From the NCBI GenBank assembly GCA_965249785.1, contig CBDFMU010000030.1:1-64000 (forward strand): 64,000 nt of DNA. Direction: 5' to 3'. The translations under genes and the position numbers were made by a program. This document shows, piece after piece, positions 7,793 through 16,906 of this stretch (position 1 is its first letter; the number at the start of each line of letters is the position of its first letter). This DNA is from M3007 sp965249785 (GTDB taxonomy: Bacteria; Bacteroidota; Bacteroidia; Chitinophagales; Saprospiraceae). A model generated the notes under the pieces. The model made no database searches and was not told the origin of the DNA. It saw only the letters and a list, made by a program, of their open reading frames with translations.

Positions 7793-9124
7793 ATGGCAGA
7801 TCAACCTTTGCATTTCGACACCCTTCAACTCCACGCCGGCCAACAGCCCGACCCCACCACCAATAGCCGGGCGGTGCCAATCTATCAGACGACTTCGTAT
7901 GTGTTCAATAATGCCGAACATGGAGCCAACTTATTCGCACTCAAAGAGTTCGGCAATATTTATACTCGCATTATGAATCCCACGACCGATGTGTTCGAGA
8001 AACGCATCGCAGCCCTGGAAGGTGGTGTAGCGGCATTGGCAGTGGGTTCCGGACAAGCCGCGCAGTTTATTGCCTTGAATAATATTCTGCAAGCCGGGGA
8101 TAATTTCGTCACCACTTCCTACCTCTACGGCGGCACGTACAACCAGTTTAAAGTTGCGTTCAAACGCCTCGGTGTGGAGGCCCGTTTCGCGGACGGCGAT
8201 AAACCGGAGAGTTTTGAGGCGTTGATTGATGATAAAACCAAGGCCCTTTACCTCGAAACCATCGGCAATCCCGGTTTTAATATTCCGGATTTTGAGAAAT
8301 TTGCGGCCTTAGCCAAGAAATATGATCTGCCATTGATCGTGGACAACACCTTCGGCGCAGGCGGTTATCTCTTCCGTCCCCTCGAACACGGCGCGCATAT
8401 CGTTGTGGAATCTGCTACAAAATGGATCGGCGGACACGGCACCAGTATCGGCGGCGTCATCGTGGATGGCGGCAATTTCAACTGGGGCAATGGCAAATAC
8501 CCACAATTCACCGAACCCAGCGAAGGCTATCATGGCCTGGTTTTTTGGGATGTTTTTGGTACCAATGGCCCGTTCGGCAATATCGCGTTTATCATCCGCG
8601 CCCGCGTCGAAGGGTTGCGTGATTTTGGTTCTGCCATCAGTCCGTTCAATTCTTTCTTGTTGTTGCAAGGTTTGGAAACGCTCTCGCTGCGCGTACAACG
8701 CACAGTAGAAAACGCGCTGGCTTTGGCGGAATATTTTGAAAAACATCCAAAAGTCGAATGGGTCAATTATCCCGGTTTGGCTTCCAGTCCGTATAAAACA
8801 TTGGCAGACAAGTATTTGAAAAATGGCTACGGCGGCGTATTCAGTATAGTAGTGAAAGGCCCGAAAGAAAATGCGACAGCGGTGATTGAAAACCTGAAAC
8901 TCGTCAGCCACCTCGCCAACGTCGGCGATGCCAAGACGCTCATTATTCAGCCCTCGGCTACAACGCACCAGCAACTCAGCGAAACCGAGCAACTGGCTGC
9001 CGGCGTAGTGCCTACGCTACTCCGCATTTCGGCGGGTATTGAACATATTAGTGATTTGATTGCTGATTTCGAGCAGGCGTTGGATAAGATTGAAGTGGGC
9101 GAATCGGCTGCGGTCACTGGCTAA
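7793..9124 (+). CDS. metY: O-acetylhomoserine aminocarboxypropyltransferase (sulfhydrylase)
   Basis: 443 residues, full length for the Cys/Met-metabolism PLP enzyme family. It makes homocysteine from O-acetylhomoserine and sulfide, in the cytoplasm. The PLP-binding Lys210 lies in ESATKWIGGHG. YQTTSYVF, NPTTDVFEKRIAALEGG and VDNTFGAGG are typical of the MetY branch. The start at 7793 is the first ATG after the attenuator terminator. metX, which supplies its substrate, follows 250 bp downstream on the same strand, so the two form the direct-sulfhydrylation branch of methionine synthesis. The leader peptide and terminator upstream predict control by Met/Cys supply. Confidence 0.95.
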   Translation: MADQPLHFDTLQLHAGQQPDPTTNSRAVPIYQTTSYVFNNAEHGANLFALKEFGNIYTRIMNPTTDVFEKRIAALEGGVAALAVGSGQAAQFIALNNILQAGDNFVTTSYLYGGTYNQFKVAFKRLGVEARFADGDKPESFEALIDDKTKALYLETIGNPGFNIPDFEKFAALAKKYDLPLIVDNTFGAGGYLFRPLEHGAHIVVESATKWIGGHGTSIGGVIVDGGNFNWGNGKYPQFTEPSEGYHGLVFWDVFGTNGPFGNIAFIIRARVEGLRDFGSAISPFNSFLLLQGLETLSLRVQRTVENALALAEYFEKHPKVEWVNYPGLASSPYKTLADKYLKNGYGGVFSIVVKGPKENATAVIENLKLVSHLANVGDAKTLIIQPSATTHQQLSETEQLAAGVVPTLLRISAGIEHISDLIADFEQALDKIEVGESAAVTG

Positions 9125-9128
9125 ATGT

Positions 9129-9298
9129 AGCCCCTCCCCTAACCCCTCCCCGTAAAGGGGCGGGGAACTTGATCGTGCAGATTTTGATGATTTATGCTCT
9201 CTTCAAAGCGAAAGCAGATTTTTAAATTCTTCATAATCAATAAATTACCCCACGATCAAGTTCCCTTCCCCTCACGGGGAAGGGTTAGGGATGGGGCT
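9129..9298. repeat. Long inverted repeat between metY and metX
   Basis: About 48-bp arms (9129-9177 and 9251-9298), nearly perfect complements. Each has a CCCCT/AGGGG-rich outer part and a GAACTTGATCGTG inner part, around a 73-bp loop. The left arm begins 5 bp after the metY stop. Same word class as in 2144-2791. Confidence 0.85.
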
Positions 9299-9373
9299 AA
9301 CACAAGGTCCCTGGATACCCTGCCTTTTTTGGCAACCAATAACTGCTAACCAATAACTATTCTTCCACCGCCC

Positions 9374-10423
9374 GTGTCTGCAAAATCTTTCACCATCTAC
9401 TCCGGTCTGTCGCTCGAAAACGGCGAATACCTGACCGAACCGACCATCGCTTACCACACTTATGGCGATCCGTCCAAACCCGTCGTGTGGGTGTGTCACG
9501 CTTTGACGGCCAATTCCGAGGTGTTCGATTGGTGGGCAGGCTTGTTCGGCCCAACGGATGATTTCAATCCGCAGGATTATTTCATCGTTTGTGCCAATAT
9601 CCTCGCTTCGTGTTATGGCACGACGGGGCCGTTGAGCAAGAATCCAGTGACTGGGCAGCCATATTTCCATGCGTATCCCCACGTTACGATTCGCGACATG
9701 GTAGCGGCGCATGAGGCCTTGCGCCGCCATTTGGGCATTCAAAAAATCCATCTATTATTGGGCGGCTCCTTGGGCGGACAACAGGCATTGGAATGGGCCA
9801 TTCAGCAACCGCAACTCATTGAAAATCTGGCCCTTATTGCGACCAATGCCCGCCACTCCGCCTGGGGCATCGCGTTCAATGAAGCCCAACGCATGGCCAT
9901 CGAAGCCGACGGTACCTGGCGACAAGCGCAACCGCACGCAGGCGATGCCGGGATGCGCGCAGCACGGGCGACCGCACTTCTCTCCTATCGCAACTACGGC
10001 ACTTATGGTCAATTTCAGACCGATCAGGAACCTGTTTTGGAGAAATTCCGGGCCAGCACCTACCAGCAATATCAGGGCGAAAAACTGTCGCGACGGTTCA
10101 ATGCCTTCTCTTATTATCGTCTTTCGCAAGCAATGGACACGCACCACGTCGGGCGCGGACGGGAAAATGTAGAGGCGGCTTTGGCTAGTGTCAAAGCGCG
10201 TACTTTGGTGGTGGCTATCAGCAGCGACGTATTATTTCCACCTTCCGAACAACAATATCTGGCGCGTCATATTTCCAATGCCCGCTATCTGGAAATTGAT
10301 TCTGACTACGGCCACGATGGTTTTTTGATTGAAACCAAACAGTTGGGTGAGGCTTTGATGACCTTTCTGGAGGAAACAACTTTGAAAATTAATCATCATC
10401 AATTAAATGGTATAGTGGCCTAA
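9374..10423 (+). CDS. metX: Homoserine O-acetyltransferase
   Basis: 349 residues, an alpha/beta hydrolase of the MetX family that acetylates homoserine from acetyl-CoA, the first committed step towards methionine. The nucleophile Ser132 lies in GGSLGGQQ, and Asp285 (SSDVLFP) and His314 (DYGHDGF) complete the triad. CHALTAN near residue 40 is the oxyanion region. The likely start is GTG at 9374 (SAKSFTIYSGLSLENG); no in-frame ATG gives a better N-terminus. It lies downstream of metY with an inverted repeat between. Family neighbours include serine and homoserine succinyl/acetyltransferases, but pairing with metY supports O-acetylhomoserine as product. Confidence 0.94.
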   Translation: MSAKSFTIYSGLSLENGEYLTEPTIAYHTYGDPSKPVVWVCHALTANSEVFDWWAGLFGPTDDFNPQDYFIVCANILASCYGTTGPLSKNPVTGQPYFHAYPHVTIRDMVAAHEALRRHLGIQKIHLLLGGSLGGQQALEWAIQQPQLIENLALIATNARHSAWGIAFNEAQRMAIEADGTWRQAQPHAGDAGMRAARATALLSYRNYGTYGQFQTDQEPVLEKFRASTYQQYQGEKLSRRFNAFSYYRLSQAMDTHHVGRGRENVEAALASVKARTLVVAISSDVLFPPSEQQYLARHISNARYLEIDSDYGHDGFLIETKQLGEALMTFLEETTLKINHHQLNGIVA

Positions 10424-10550
10424 CCCGCCTGAAAGTAGCCTTGGCAGTGGAGATGAAATGACAGAGAGACGACATTGTGGCGCGGTTTTTGTCCGCAGAT
10501 CAGCCAGAATCTCGTTTCTTTGCCCTACTTTTTTCAATCCGCGATTTGCC

Positions 10551-11060
10551 ATGAACCGATTTTTACTACTTGCACTCCTGGCGTGCCTTTCCCCATGTGT
10601 CTCTCAAGCCCAGGATCAAAATTTAGGACTTTGTGAGCAAGTACTGGCAGTAGCTGGCAAGTCCGTCGTTCGGGCTGGACGCTACTATGCCTATACTATA
10701 GGGGAGCCTTTTATTTTCACCCTGCAAGGGGCTACTACCACGGTGACGCAAGGTTTCCACCAGCCTGAGTTATGCGTGATGGTCGCTACCCATGATGTGG
10801 AGCTGGCCGACTGGCAGATCCAGGTTTTTCCCAATCCTACCACTGATTTTCTACACATCCAATATAGTGCTGACCACAACAGCCAATTGGAAGCGGCAGT
10901 CTTCGATGTGTTGGGGCATTTAATAGTAGACCAGGTCTCCCTTGATCGTCCCGATGATTCGCTGATAGATTGTAGTACCTGGCAGGCGGGGCTTTATTTC
11001 CTGCAACTGCGCGATCCGGCCACGCACGCCGTTGCTACCGTTCGTTTCATTCGGCTTTGA
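10551..11060 (+). CDS. Small secreted protein with T9SS type A sorting domain
   Basis: 169 residues. A signal peptide (MNRFLLLALLACLSPCVSQA) supports the start at 10551 over the longer frame from 10458. A short body contains TIGEPFIFTL and TQGFHQPELC, a motif pair recurrent in Bacteroidota secreted proteins. A type A sorting domain follows, beginning at VFPNPTTDFLHIQY and ending in AGLYFLQL and TVRFIRL. Such domains direct export through the outer membrane by the T9SS and surface anchoring. It stands 300 bp upstream of the S74 adhesin gene on the same strand, and the pair may work together at the surface. No enzymatic motif. Confidence 0.87.
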   Translation: MNRFLLLALLACLSPCVSQAQDQNLGLCEQVLAVAGKSVVRAGRYYAYTIGEPFIFTLQGATTTVTQGFHQPELCVMVATHDVELADWQIQVFPNPTTDFLHIQYSADHNSQLEAAVFDVLGHLIVDQVSLDRPDDSLIDCSTWQAGLYFLQLRDPATHAVATVRFIRL

Positions 11061-11360
11061 AAGTCGTTTCTTTTGCCGGGCGGCCTAGGGTTTTTTAGCA
11101 TCTTCTGCTAAATCATTTTGATTTTTTTGGGTCAATTCCCGGCTATGTGGCATGTATAATAAGTAGTCTCCCGGCAATAGTTTAGGCTAAATTTTCTAAA
11201 AGCATGGATTCTTCATTGCCCATTTGCCTTATACTATTTTGCCTTCCCGATAAGAATCGGAATGTCGTTTTTGCTCCATTCGCCAATTTATTTTTAATCC
11301 GCACTACTGAAATCTTGCTGCACGGCTGCCTACCCTTGTTAGTTCCAAAACTGCATTTCC
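11061..11360. other. Gene-less spacer upstream of the adhesin
   Basis: 300 bp, AT-rich. Nothing with convincing coding character on either strand and no strong hairpin. It probably carries the adhesin promoter and 5' leader, but no clear TAnnTTTG box was found. Confidence 0.4.
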
Positions 11361-14300
11361 ATGAAAAATCGTTTATTATTTCTTTTGCTAGCCTTCGGAA
11401 TTTCTGGTTCGATGCTCGCCCAATCGGTACCGCAAGGCTTTAATTATCAAAGCATTGTACGCGACAACAGTACTGGTATGCCCTTGGCCAACCAGACGGT
11501 TACTTTATTATTTCTTCTCCGCAGTGGAGCACCCAATGGGCCGGTAGCCTATTCCGAGAAACAGGTCATTTCGACTAATCAATTTGGTTTGGTCAATTTA
11601 GTGATCGGCCAGGGCGTTCCGGTATCGGGCGAGTTCAGTACGATCAACTGGGGCGGCGGTGCCAAATACTTATCGGTGTCCGTAGAAACCTCTCCCAACC
11701 AGTTTCAGGATTTAGGTTCATCACAGTTGATGAGCGTCCCCTATGCATTATATTCCCAAACATCCGGCAGCGGTTCCGGCTCTGGAGGCAGCGATAATTG
11801 GGGTACGCAAACTGTCCAAACCACGCCCGTACTGGCTGGTAACGGCACCGGCAGCAGTCCCCTGAGCATTGCCCAGCAGGGAGCGCAATCAGGCCAGGTA
11901 CTTAAATGGGATGGCAGTAAATGGGCACCTTCGGATGACGTGAGTTCCTCTGGCACCAACGGCGGTACTGTCACGCAGGTGAATACGGGAACTGGCCTGA
12001 CGGGCGGCCCGATCACTAATAGCGGCACTATCGGCCTCGCCAATTCAGGCGTAACGGCAGGCATATACGGTAGTGCTACCCAAATCCCGGTAATCAGTGT
12101 AGACGCACAGGGCCGCGTGACCAACGTGGCACCCATCGTCGTGCAGCCGGGTGGCGTGGGTCTGAATGGCGGGACTGGCATCGGCGTACAAACTAACAGT
12201 TTCAATAATTTTACTATTACTAATACCGGCGATCCAAATGCTGCGGACGATGTGAATTTGACGACACCCTTCAACGGGGATGTAACCGGCAGTTATGATA
12301 ATTTGCAAATTAAACCAAATGCCGTCGGTAGTCCTGAAATCGCCGATAATGCCGTGGGTAGCAGTGAGTTGAATGACAATGCGGTTACAAGTAGCAAAAT
12401 TTCTCCCAATGCCGTCACGACTGCTAAAATTAATAATGGAGCAGTGACCGCTGCTAAAATAGACGATATGGATGCCACCAGCGGCCAGGTCCTCAAATGG
12501 AATGGCAGCTCCTGGGCACCAGCCGACGACGAAAGTGGCACGATTGATTTGACTTCGGGCAGTGGCATCGCGATTACCGGCACAGGCTCCAACCTGACTA
12601 TTACCAACACAGGCGACCTGGATGCAACGGACGATCTGACGACTACTTCTACCGCCAATGGAGACGTGAGCGGCCCTTTTTCTAATCTGCAATTAAAGCC
12701 CGGTGTAGTGAGCACCACAGACCTGGCCAATAATGCCGTGACGACTGCCAAAATCGCCAATAGCGCGGTTACTGGTGCAAAAATAGATAATATGGGAGCC
12801 ACTGACGGAGCAGTATTAAAGTGGAATGGCACCACCTGGGCACCCGGCGTTGATCAGGGAGGTACTTTCAATGTATTCCCTGGCACCGGCATTGATGTGA
12901 CTACAGCGGGCAACAACTTCATTGTAATTAACACCGGCGACACGGATCCAAGCGACGATTTGACCAATACCAGCCAGGCCAACGGCGATATTACGGGTGC
13001 ATTTACTAATCTGGTCATTAAAAATAATGCGGTCACCAGCAGCAAAATAGCCGCTAATGCCGTCAATACCAATGCGATTGCCAACGGCGCAATCACTGCG
13101 ATTAAACTGAATGACATGAATGCTAGTGCCGGTCAGGTGCTTCGCTGGAACGGTACAGCCTGGTCGCCAGCGACCCTGTCCAGTGGTGGTAGCGGCGATG
13201 ATTGGGGAGCACAAACCGCCGTCACTGGCGCAGCACTCACCGGCGATGGCACCGCTGCCAGTCCCCTCAATCTGGCGAAACAAAATGCTACCGCTGGGCA
13301 GGTACTAAAATGGAGCGGCACCGCCTGGGTGCCAGGTACCGTAACTGGTATCGGACTCGGCGATGATTGGGGCGCGCAAATAGCCGTCACTGGTGCTACT
13401 TTGACCGGCGATGGTACAGTCTCCAATCCCCTTAATTTGGCAAAACAAGGGGCTACCAACGGCCAGGTATTGCAATGGAATGGCAATAATTGGGTGCCAG
13501 GAACTGTGTCGGGTGGCGGTGTCGGCGATAATTGGGGAAGTCAGGCTACAGTGACCGGCACGACCCTCGACGGCGATGGTACAACTGTCAGCCCGCTTAT
13601 TTTGGCCAGGCAAGGTGCCGCCACCGGGCAAGTCCTGAAATGGGACGGCACTACCTGGACTCCCGCCGACGATCAGGTTGGTACCGGGGGCGGCAATAAT
13701 AATACTTATGCTGCGGGTGGTGGCATCAGCATTACGGGTGTAGCTCCCAATCTGATTATCAACAATATCGGGGATGGCGACGCTGACCCCAGCAATGAAA
13801 TACAAAAACTTTCTTTAACTGGCAGCGCATTGACGCTCTCCGACGGAGGTGGCACCGTCACTTTACCCACCGGAAGCGGTAATAATTATACGAGCGGTTC
13901 GGGTATTAGTATTACTGGTATTGCCCCTGATTTAGTTATTAATAACACGGGAGATGCTGATGCGAGTCCAACCAATGAATTACAAAAAATCTCTCTCAAT
14001 GGCAATCAACTAACTCTATCTAATGATGGTGGCACCGTCACGCTACCCACTGCAGGAGGAAGTGGCAACACTTACTCAGGCGGTACAGGCATTAGTATTA
14101 CTGGTACTGCGCCTAATTTAATTATTAATAATACCGGCGATGTCAGCAACACCAATGAAATACAAGCCATTAGTTTAGCAGGAAATAATCTTTCGCTTTC
14201 TAATGGCGGCGGCACCGTCACGTTGCCCTTGGCCGTCACTTACACTGCTGGTACGGCGATTAGTATTACTGGTACGGGTTCTAATCTGACCATCAATAAT

Positions 14301-15656
14301 ACCGGCGATGTCAGCAGTACAAATGAGTTACAAACTATTAATTTAGCTGGTAATAATCTCTCGCTTTCTAATGGCGGTGGCACCGTTACCTTACCAACTG
14401 GAAATACTTACACAGCCGGTGCTGGTATTAGTATTACTGGAACAGCCCCTAATTTGACGATAAAAAACAGCGGTGATCTGAGCGAAACCAATGAGTTGCA
14501 AAACCTTTCGCTCAACGGAGCCGAACTCACTATTTCCGGTACAAATAGTACCGTGGATTTTACGGATGTTATTAGTGCCGCTTCCGCGCAATGGGGTACT
14601 TTAGGCAATAATATATTTAATAAAAATACTGGTAATGTCTTGATTGGTACTCAATCGGGTACTAATGGCAAACTACAAGTAACGAATGAAGGCAGCGGCA
14701 GCGCAGGAGCATTTTTACTACCCGACGCAGGATCAACCAGCGCAGCCTTAATCGCAGAGTCCAAAGGCAGCGGACCTGGCGGTTATTTCGCCTCTCAAGG
14801 GGGCCCGGCACTCCTTACCGGAGCAGGTTTTGTGGGTATTAATGTCGTTATCCCACAGTTCCTGTTGGACGTAGGCGGAGCAGGACACTTCGCTTCTACC
14901 CTGGCCGCACCACAATTGACGGTGGAACAAACTGGTAGCGACTATGGCCGTTTAGTCGTAAAAAATACTACGGGCGGCTGGACGCTATCGGGTAAAGGCG
15001 GCGGAGCAGCGGCGGAATTTGGCATTGATCTAATAGGTGCAGCAGCCGGTGAACGCGCGTTTACTATCAAAGGCAACGGCAATGTCGGAATAGGTGGTTT
15101 GAATAATAGTACGGCCCGACTCAAAATATTTCATGGAGATAGTGGTAGCGGTCTGATGCTGGAAAATACCGCCAGCAGCCACAATTGGAGTTTTTCGGTC
15201 AGTGGAGATGGTAGTCTCGTCCTCGCCAATGACCAGACACCTTTTGCGGGCACTTTTGATGGTACTGGCATGTACACGCCTTCCGACCGAAATCTGAAAA
15301 AAGAAATCGTGGACATGAGTACAGGTATATTGAATAAAGTACTGCAACTCCAGCCCGTCACTTATCGCTACAAAACCCAGGACGAAACCACCCGTCGCTC
15401 GATGGGTTTCATCGCGCAAGATGTCCAAAAATTGTTCCCGGAACTGGTAACGCAAACCTCGGCCCGCAATGGCCAAGACGCTTATCTGGCGGTCAACTAC
15501 GCCGGATTCGGGGTGCTGACCATAAAATCCATTCAGGAACAACAAATCCAGATCGAAGCCTTAACAGCAGAAAACGAGACTTTAAAGAACAAGGTAGAAA
15601 GCATGGACGCTCGTTTGCGGCGACTTGAACAATTACTGGAATCAAAGAAAAATTAG
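11361..15656 (+). CDS. Tail-fibre-like repeat adhesin with C-terminal S74 chaperone domain
   Basis: 1431 residues. A signal peptide (MKNRLLFLLLAFGISGSMLA) is followed by a globular N-terminal domain (about 22-130; PQGFNYQSIVRDN, ANQTVTLLFLL). A long, low-complexity, Gly/Thr/Asn-rich repeat shaft comes next. It has one class built on GQVLKWNGSSWAPADD and NNAVTTAKI units, one 54-residue class around GDGTxxSPLNLAKQ (13196-13670), and one of about 50 residues around GISITGTAPNLIINNTGD and GGTVTLPT (13700-14400). The last 124 residues are a peptidase S74/endosialidase chaperone domain: SDRNLKKEI, YRYKTQDE, MGFIAQDVQ, then a coiled coil. In phage fibres this domain trimerises the shaft and then cuts itself off before the conserved Ser. 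No T9SS sorting domain is present, so its export route is open. Likely a trimeric surface fibre. Confidence 0.9.
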   Translation: MKNRLLFLLLAFGISGSMLAQSVPQGFNYQSIVRDNSTGMPLANQTVTLLFLLRSGAPNGPVAYSEKQVISTNQFGLVNLVIGQGVPVSGEFSTINWGGGAKYLSVSVETSPNQFQDLGSSQLMSVPYALYSQTSGSGSGSGGSDNWGTQTVQTTPVLAGNGTGSSPLSIAQQGAQSGQVLKWDGSKWAPSDDVSSSGTNGGTVTQVNTGTGLTGGPITNSGTIGLANSGVTAGIYGSATQIPVISVDAQGRVTNVAPIVVQPGGVGLNGGTGIGVQTNSFNNFTITNTGDPNAADDVNLTTPFNGDVTGSYDNLQIKPNAVGSPEIADNAVGSSELNDNAVTSSKISPNAVTTAKINNGAVTAAKIDDMDATSGQVLKWNGSSWAPADDESGTIDLTSGSGIAITGTGSNLTITNTGDLDATDDLTTTSTANGDVSGPFSNLQLKPGVVSTTDLANNAVTTAKIANSAVTGAKIDNMGATDGAVLKWNGTTWAPGVDQGGTFNVFPGTGIDVTTAGNNFIVINTGDTDPSDDLTNTSQANGDITGAFTNLVIKNNAVTSSKIAANAVNTNAIANGAITAIKLNDMNASAGQVLRWNGTAWSPATLSSGGSGDDWGAQTAVTGAALTGDGTAASPLNLAKQNATAGQVLKWSGTAWVPGTVTGIGLGDDWGAQIAVTGATLTGDGTVSNPLNLAKQGATNGQVLQWNGNNWVPGTVSGGGVGDNWGSQATVTGTTLDGDGTTVSPLILARQGAATGQVLKWDGTTWTPADDQVGTGGGNNNTYAAGGGISITGVAPNLIINNIGDGDADPSNEIQKLSLTGSALTLSDGGGTVTLPTGSGNNYTSGSGISITGIAPDLVINNTGDADASPTNELQKISLNGNQLTLSNDGGTVTLPTAGGSGNTYSGGTGISITGTAPNLIINNTGDVSNTNEIQAISLAGNNLSLSNGGGTVTLPLAVTYTAGTAISITGTGSNLTINNTGDVSSTNELQTINLAGNNLSLSNGGGTVTLPTGNTYTAGAGISITGTAPNLTIKNSGDLSETNELQNLSLNGAELTISGTNSTVDFTDVISAASAQWGTLGNNIFNKNTGNVLIGTQSGTNGKLQVTNEGSGSAGAFLLPDAGSTSAALIAESKGSGPGGYFASQGGPALLTGAGFVGINVVIPQFLLDVGGAGHFASTLAAPQLTVEQTGSDYGRLVVKNTTGGWTLSGKGGGAAAEFGIDLIGAAAGERAFTIKGNGNVGIGGLNNSTARLKIFHGDSGSGLMLENTASSHNWSFSVSGDGSLVLANDQTPFAGTFDGTGMYTPSDRNLKKEIVDMSTGILNKVLQLQPVTYRYKTQDETTRRSMGFIAQDVQKLFPELVTQTSARNGQDAYLAVNYAGFGVLTIKSIQEQQIQIEALTAENETLKNKVESMDARLRRLEQLLESKKN

Positions 15657-15672
15657 TTCTTATTAGCCATTT

Positions 15673-15716
15673 AAAAAGCCACAGTATCGAAAAACAACTC
15701 GAAACTGTGGCTTTTT
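15673..15716 (+). terminator. Terminator after the S74 adhesin
   Basis: AAAAAGCCACAGT pairs with ACTGTGGCTTTTT, a 13-bp stem with T tail, 17 bp after the adhesin stop. Confidence 0.85.
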
Positions 15717-15782
15717 ATTGATTTTTAATCCTTGCTGAGCGTTTTCAAATCACTGAATATGCTGGTTGAAAAACGAAATCCG

Positions 15783-16895
15783 ATGCTGCATTCTTCCAAA
15801 AATCAATTACGTACCCTGTTGGGATTGCTCGCGCTATGCTGCTCCCTGTATGCGTTTGCCGCACCGCCCGACACCACCATTGTGCATTATTATCTACGCG
15901 ATACCTTGTGCTCCGGTCAAAGCCTATTTATCGTCAATCAAATTTTTGATGAATTCAATCCTGTCGGCACCATACTGTTGCCTGGGGCTGCCGCCAATGG
16001 AGCCGATAGCCTGATTCACGTGGATTTGGTGTACCGCGAACCCGCCCGCACCATTTTGGACCAAAATCTCTGCGTCGGGGATACGCTGCTGGTCAATGGC
16101 AAGGCTTACCACGCTCATTTTTATCTGGGCGAAGAAACCATCGAAGGCGGAGCGGCCAATGGTTGCGACAGTATTATTGAGGTGAATTTGCACGTGGTGG
16201 AGCCGCCGATAGATACGCTGAACGACACCCTTTGTCCAGGTGGCTTCCGAATGGTGAATGGCGTACGCTACGACCGCGACCACCCTGCCGGTACAGAAAT
16301 GTTGCCCAATGCAGGCAGCAATGGCTGCGATTCAATAGTCGTTATTGCTTTGTCTTTCAAAGAGTTAGAGTTAAGTTTGGGACCAGATCGCCGAGTGGTC
16401 AGCGGGGATACTATTTGCCTGCAACCGACCCTGAATTTTATACCTGCTAATCTAGCGTGGTTACCCGCTTCGCCTTGCAGCGATCCACTTTGCACCTCCA
16501 ACTGTATCCACCCGACTGCGCCGATCATGTATCAATTAGTGGCGACCGATGCGGCTGGCTGCACGGTAAGCGACGAAATACACATCGCCATTTCCGTCGA
16601 AAATCGGGTGTACGCCCCCAATGTATTCAATCCCACTGCCGCTTCGCCAAACAATCGCTTCTTTTTGAGTACCGGAGCCGGGGTAAAAATTATCCGTCGC
16701 CTCTCCATTGCCGACCGCTGGGGCGCACTGCTGTTTGACGTAGTTGACCTGATTCCCAACCAGCCGGAAGTTGGCTGGGACGGCACGGCACAAGGAAAGT
16801 CCGTGCTGCCCGGCGTTTACCTTTTCTGGACAGAATTGGAGCGGCTGGATGGCAGCACATTTACTACCGCCGGTACAGTGACGGTAGTGCGTTGA
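15783..16895 (+). CDS. Secreted protein with T9SS type B (gliding-motility C-terminal) sorting domain
   Basis: 370 residues from the ATG at 15783, whose signal peptide ends near SLYAFA. In-frame ATGs at 15732 and 15759 would add unlike residues. Three repeats of about 50 residues each carry DTLCxGxxxxVNG and GCDSIIEV-like motifs, a cysteine-paired repeat common in Bacteroidota surface proteins. The C-terminus from VYAPNVFNP onward (LSIADRWGALLFDV, GVYLFWTEL) is the CHU_C/type B sorting domain, which directs T9SS export without the type A PNP motif. It is the third gene of a co-directional surface trio. An adhesive or structural role is inferred. Confidence 0.88.
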   Translation: MLHSSKNQLRTLLGLLALCCSLYAFAAPPDTTIVHYYLRDTLCSGQSLFIVNQIFDEFNPVGTILLPGAAANGADSLIHVDLVYREPARTILDQNLCVGDTLLVNGKAYHAHFYLGEETIEGGAANGCDSIIEVNLHVVEPPIDTLNDTLCPGGFRMVNGVRYDRDHPAGTEMLPNAGSNGCDSIVVIALSFKELELSLGPDRRVVSGDTICLQPTLNFIPANLAWLPASPCSDPLCTSNCIHPTAPIMYQLVATDAAGCTVSDEIHIAISVENRVYAPNVFNPTAASPNNRFFLSTGAGVKIIRRLSIADRWGALLFDVVDLIPNQPEVGWDGTAQGKSVLPGVYLFWTELERLDGSTFTTAGTVTVVR

Positions 16896-16906
16896 AGATC
16901 AATTGG

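Noticed and set aside
11741..13805. Several long minus-strand frames inside the fibre gene
   Set aside because: They mirror the repetitive, GC-balanced codons of the fibre gene, have valine- or proline-rich shadow composition and no starts with context.
11361..15656. Prophage tail-fibre region
   Set aside because: No capsid, portal, terminase, baseplate or integrase genes are near; the gene has a signal peptide and lies among T9SS genes.
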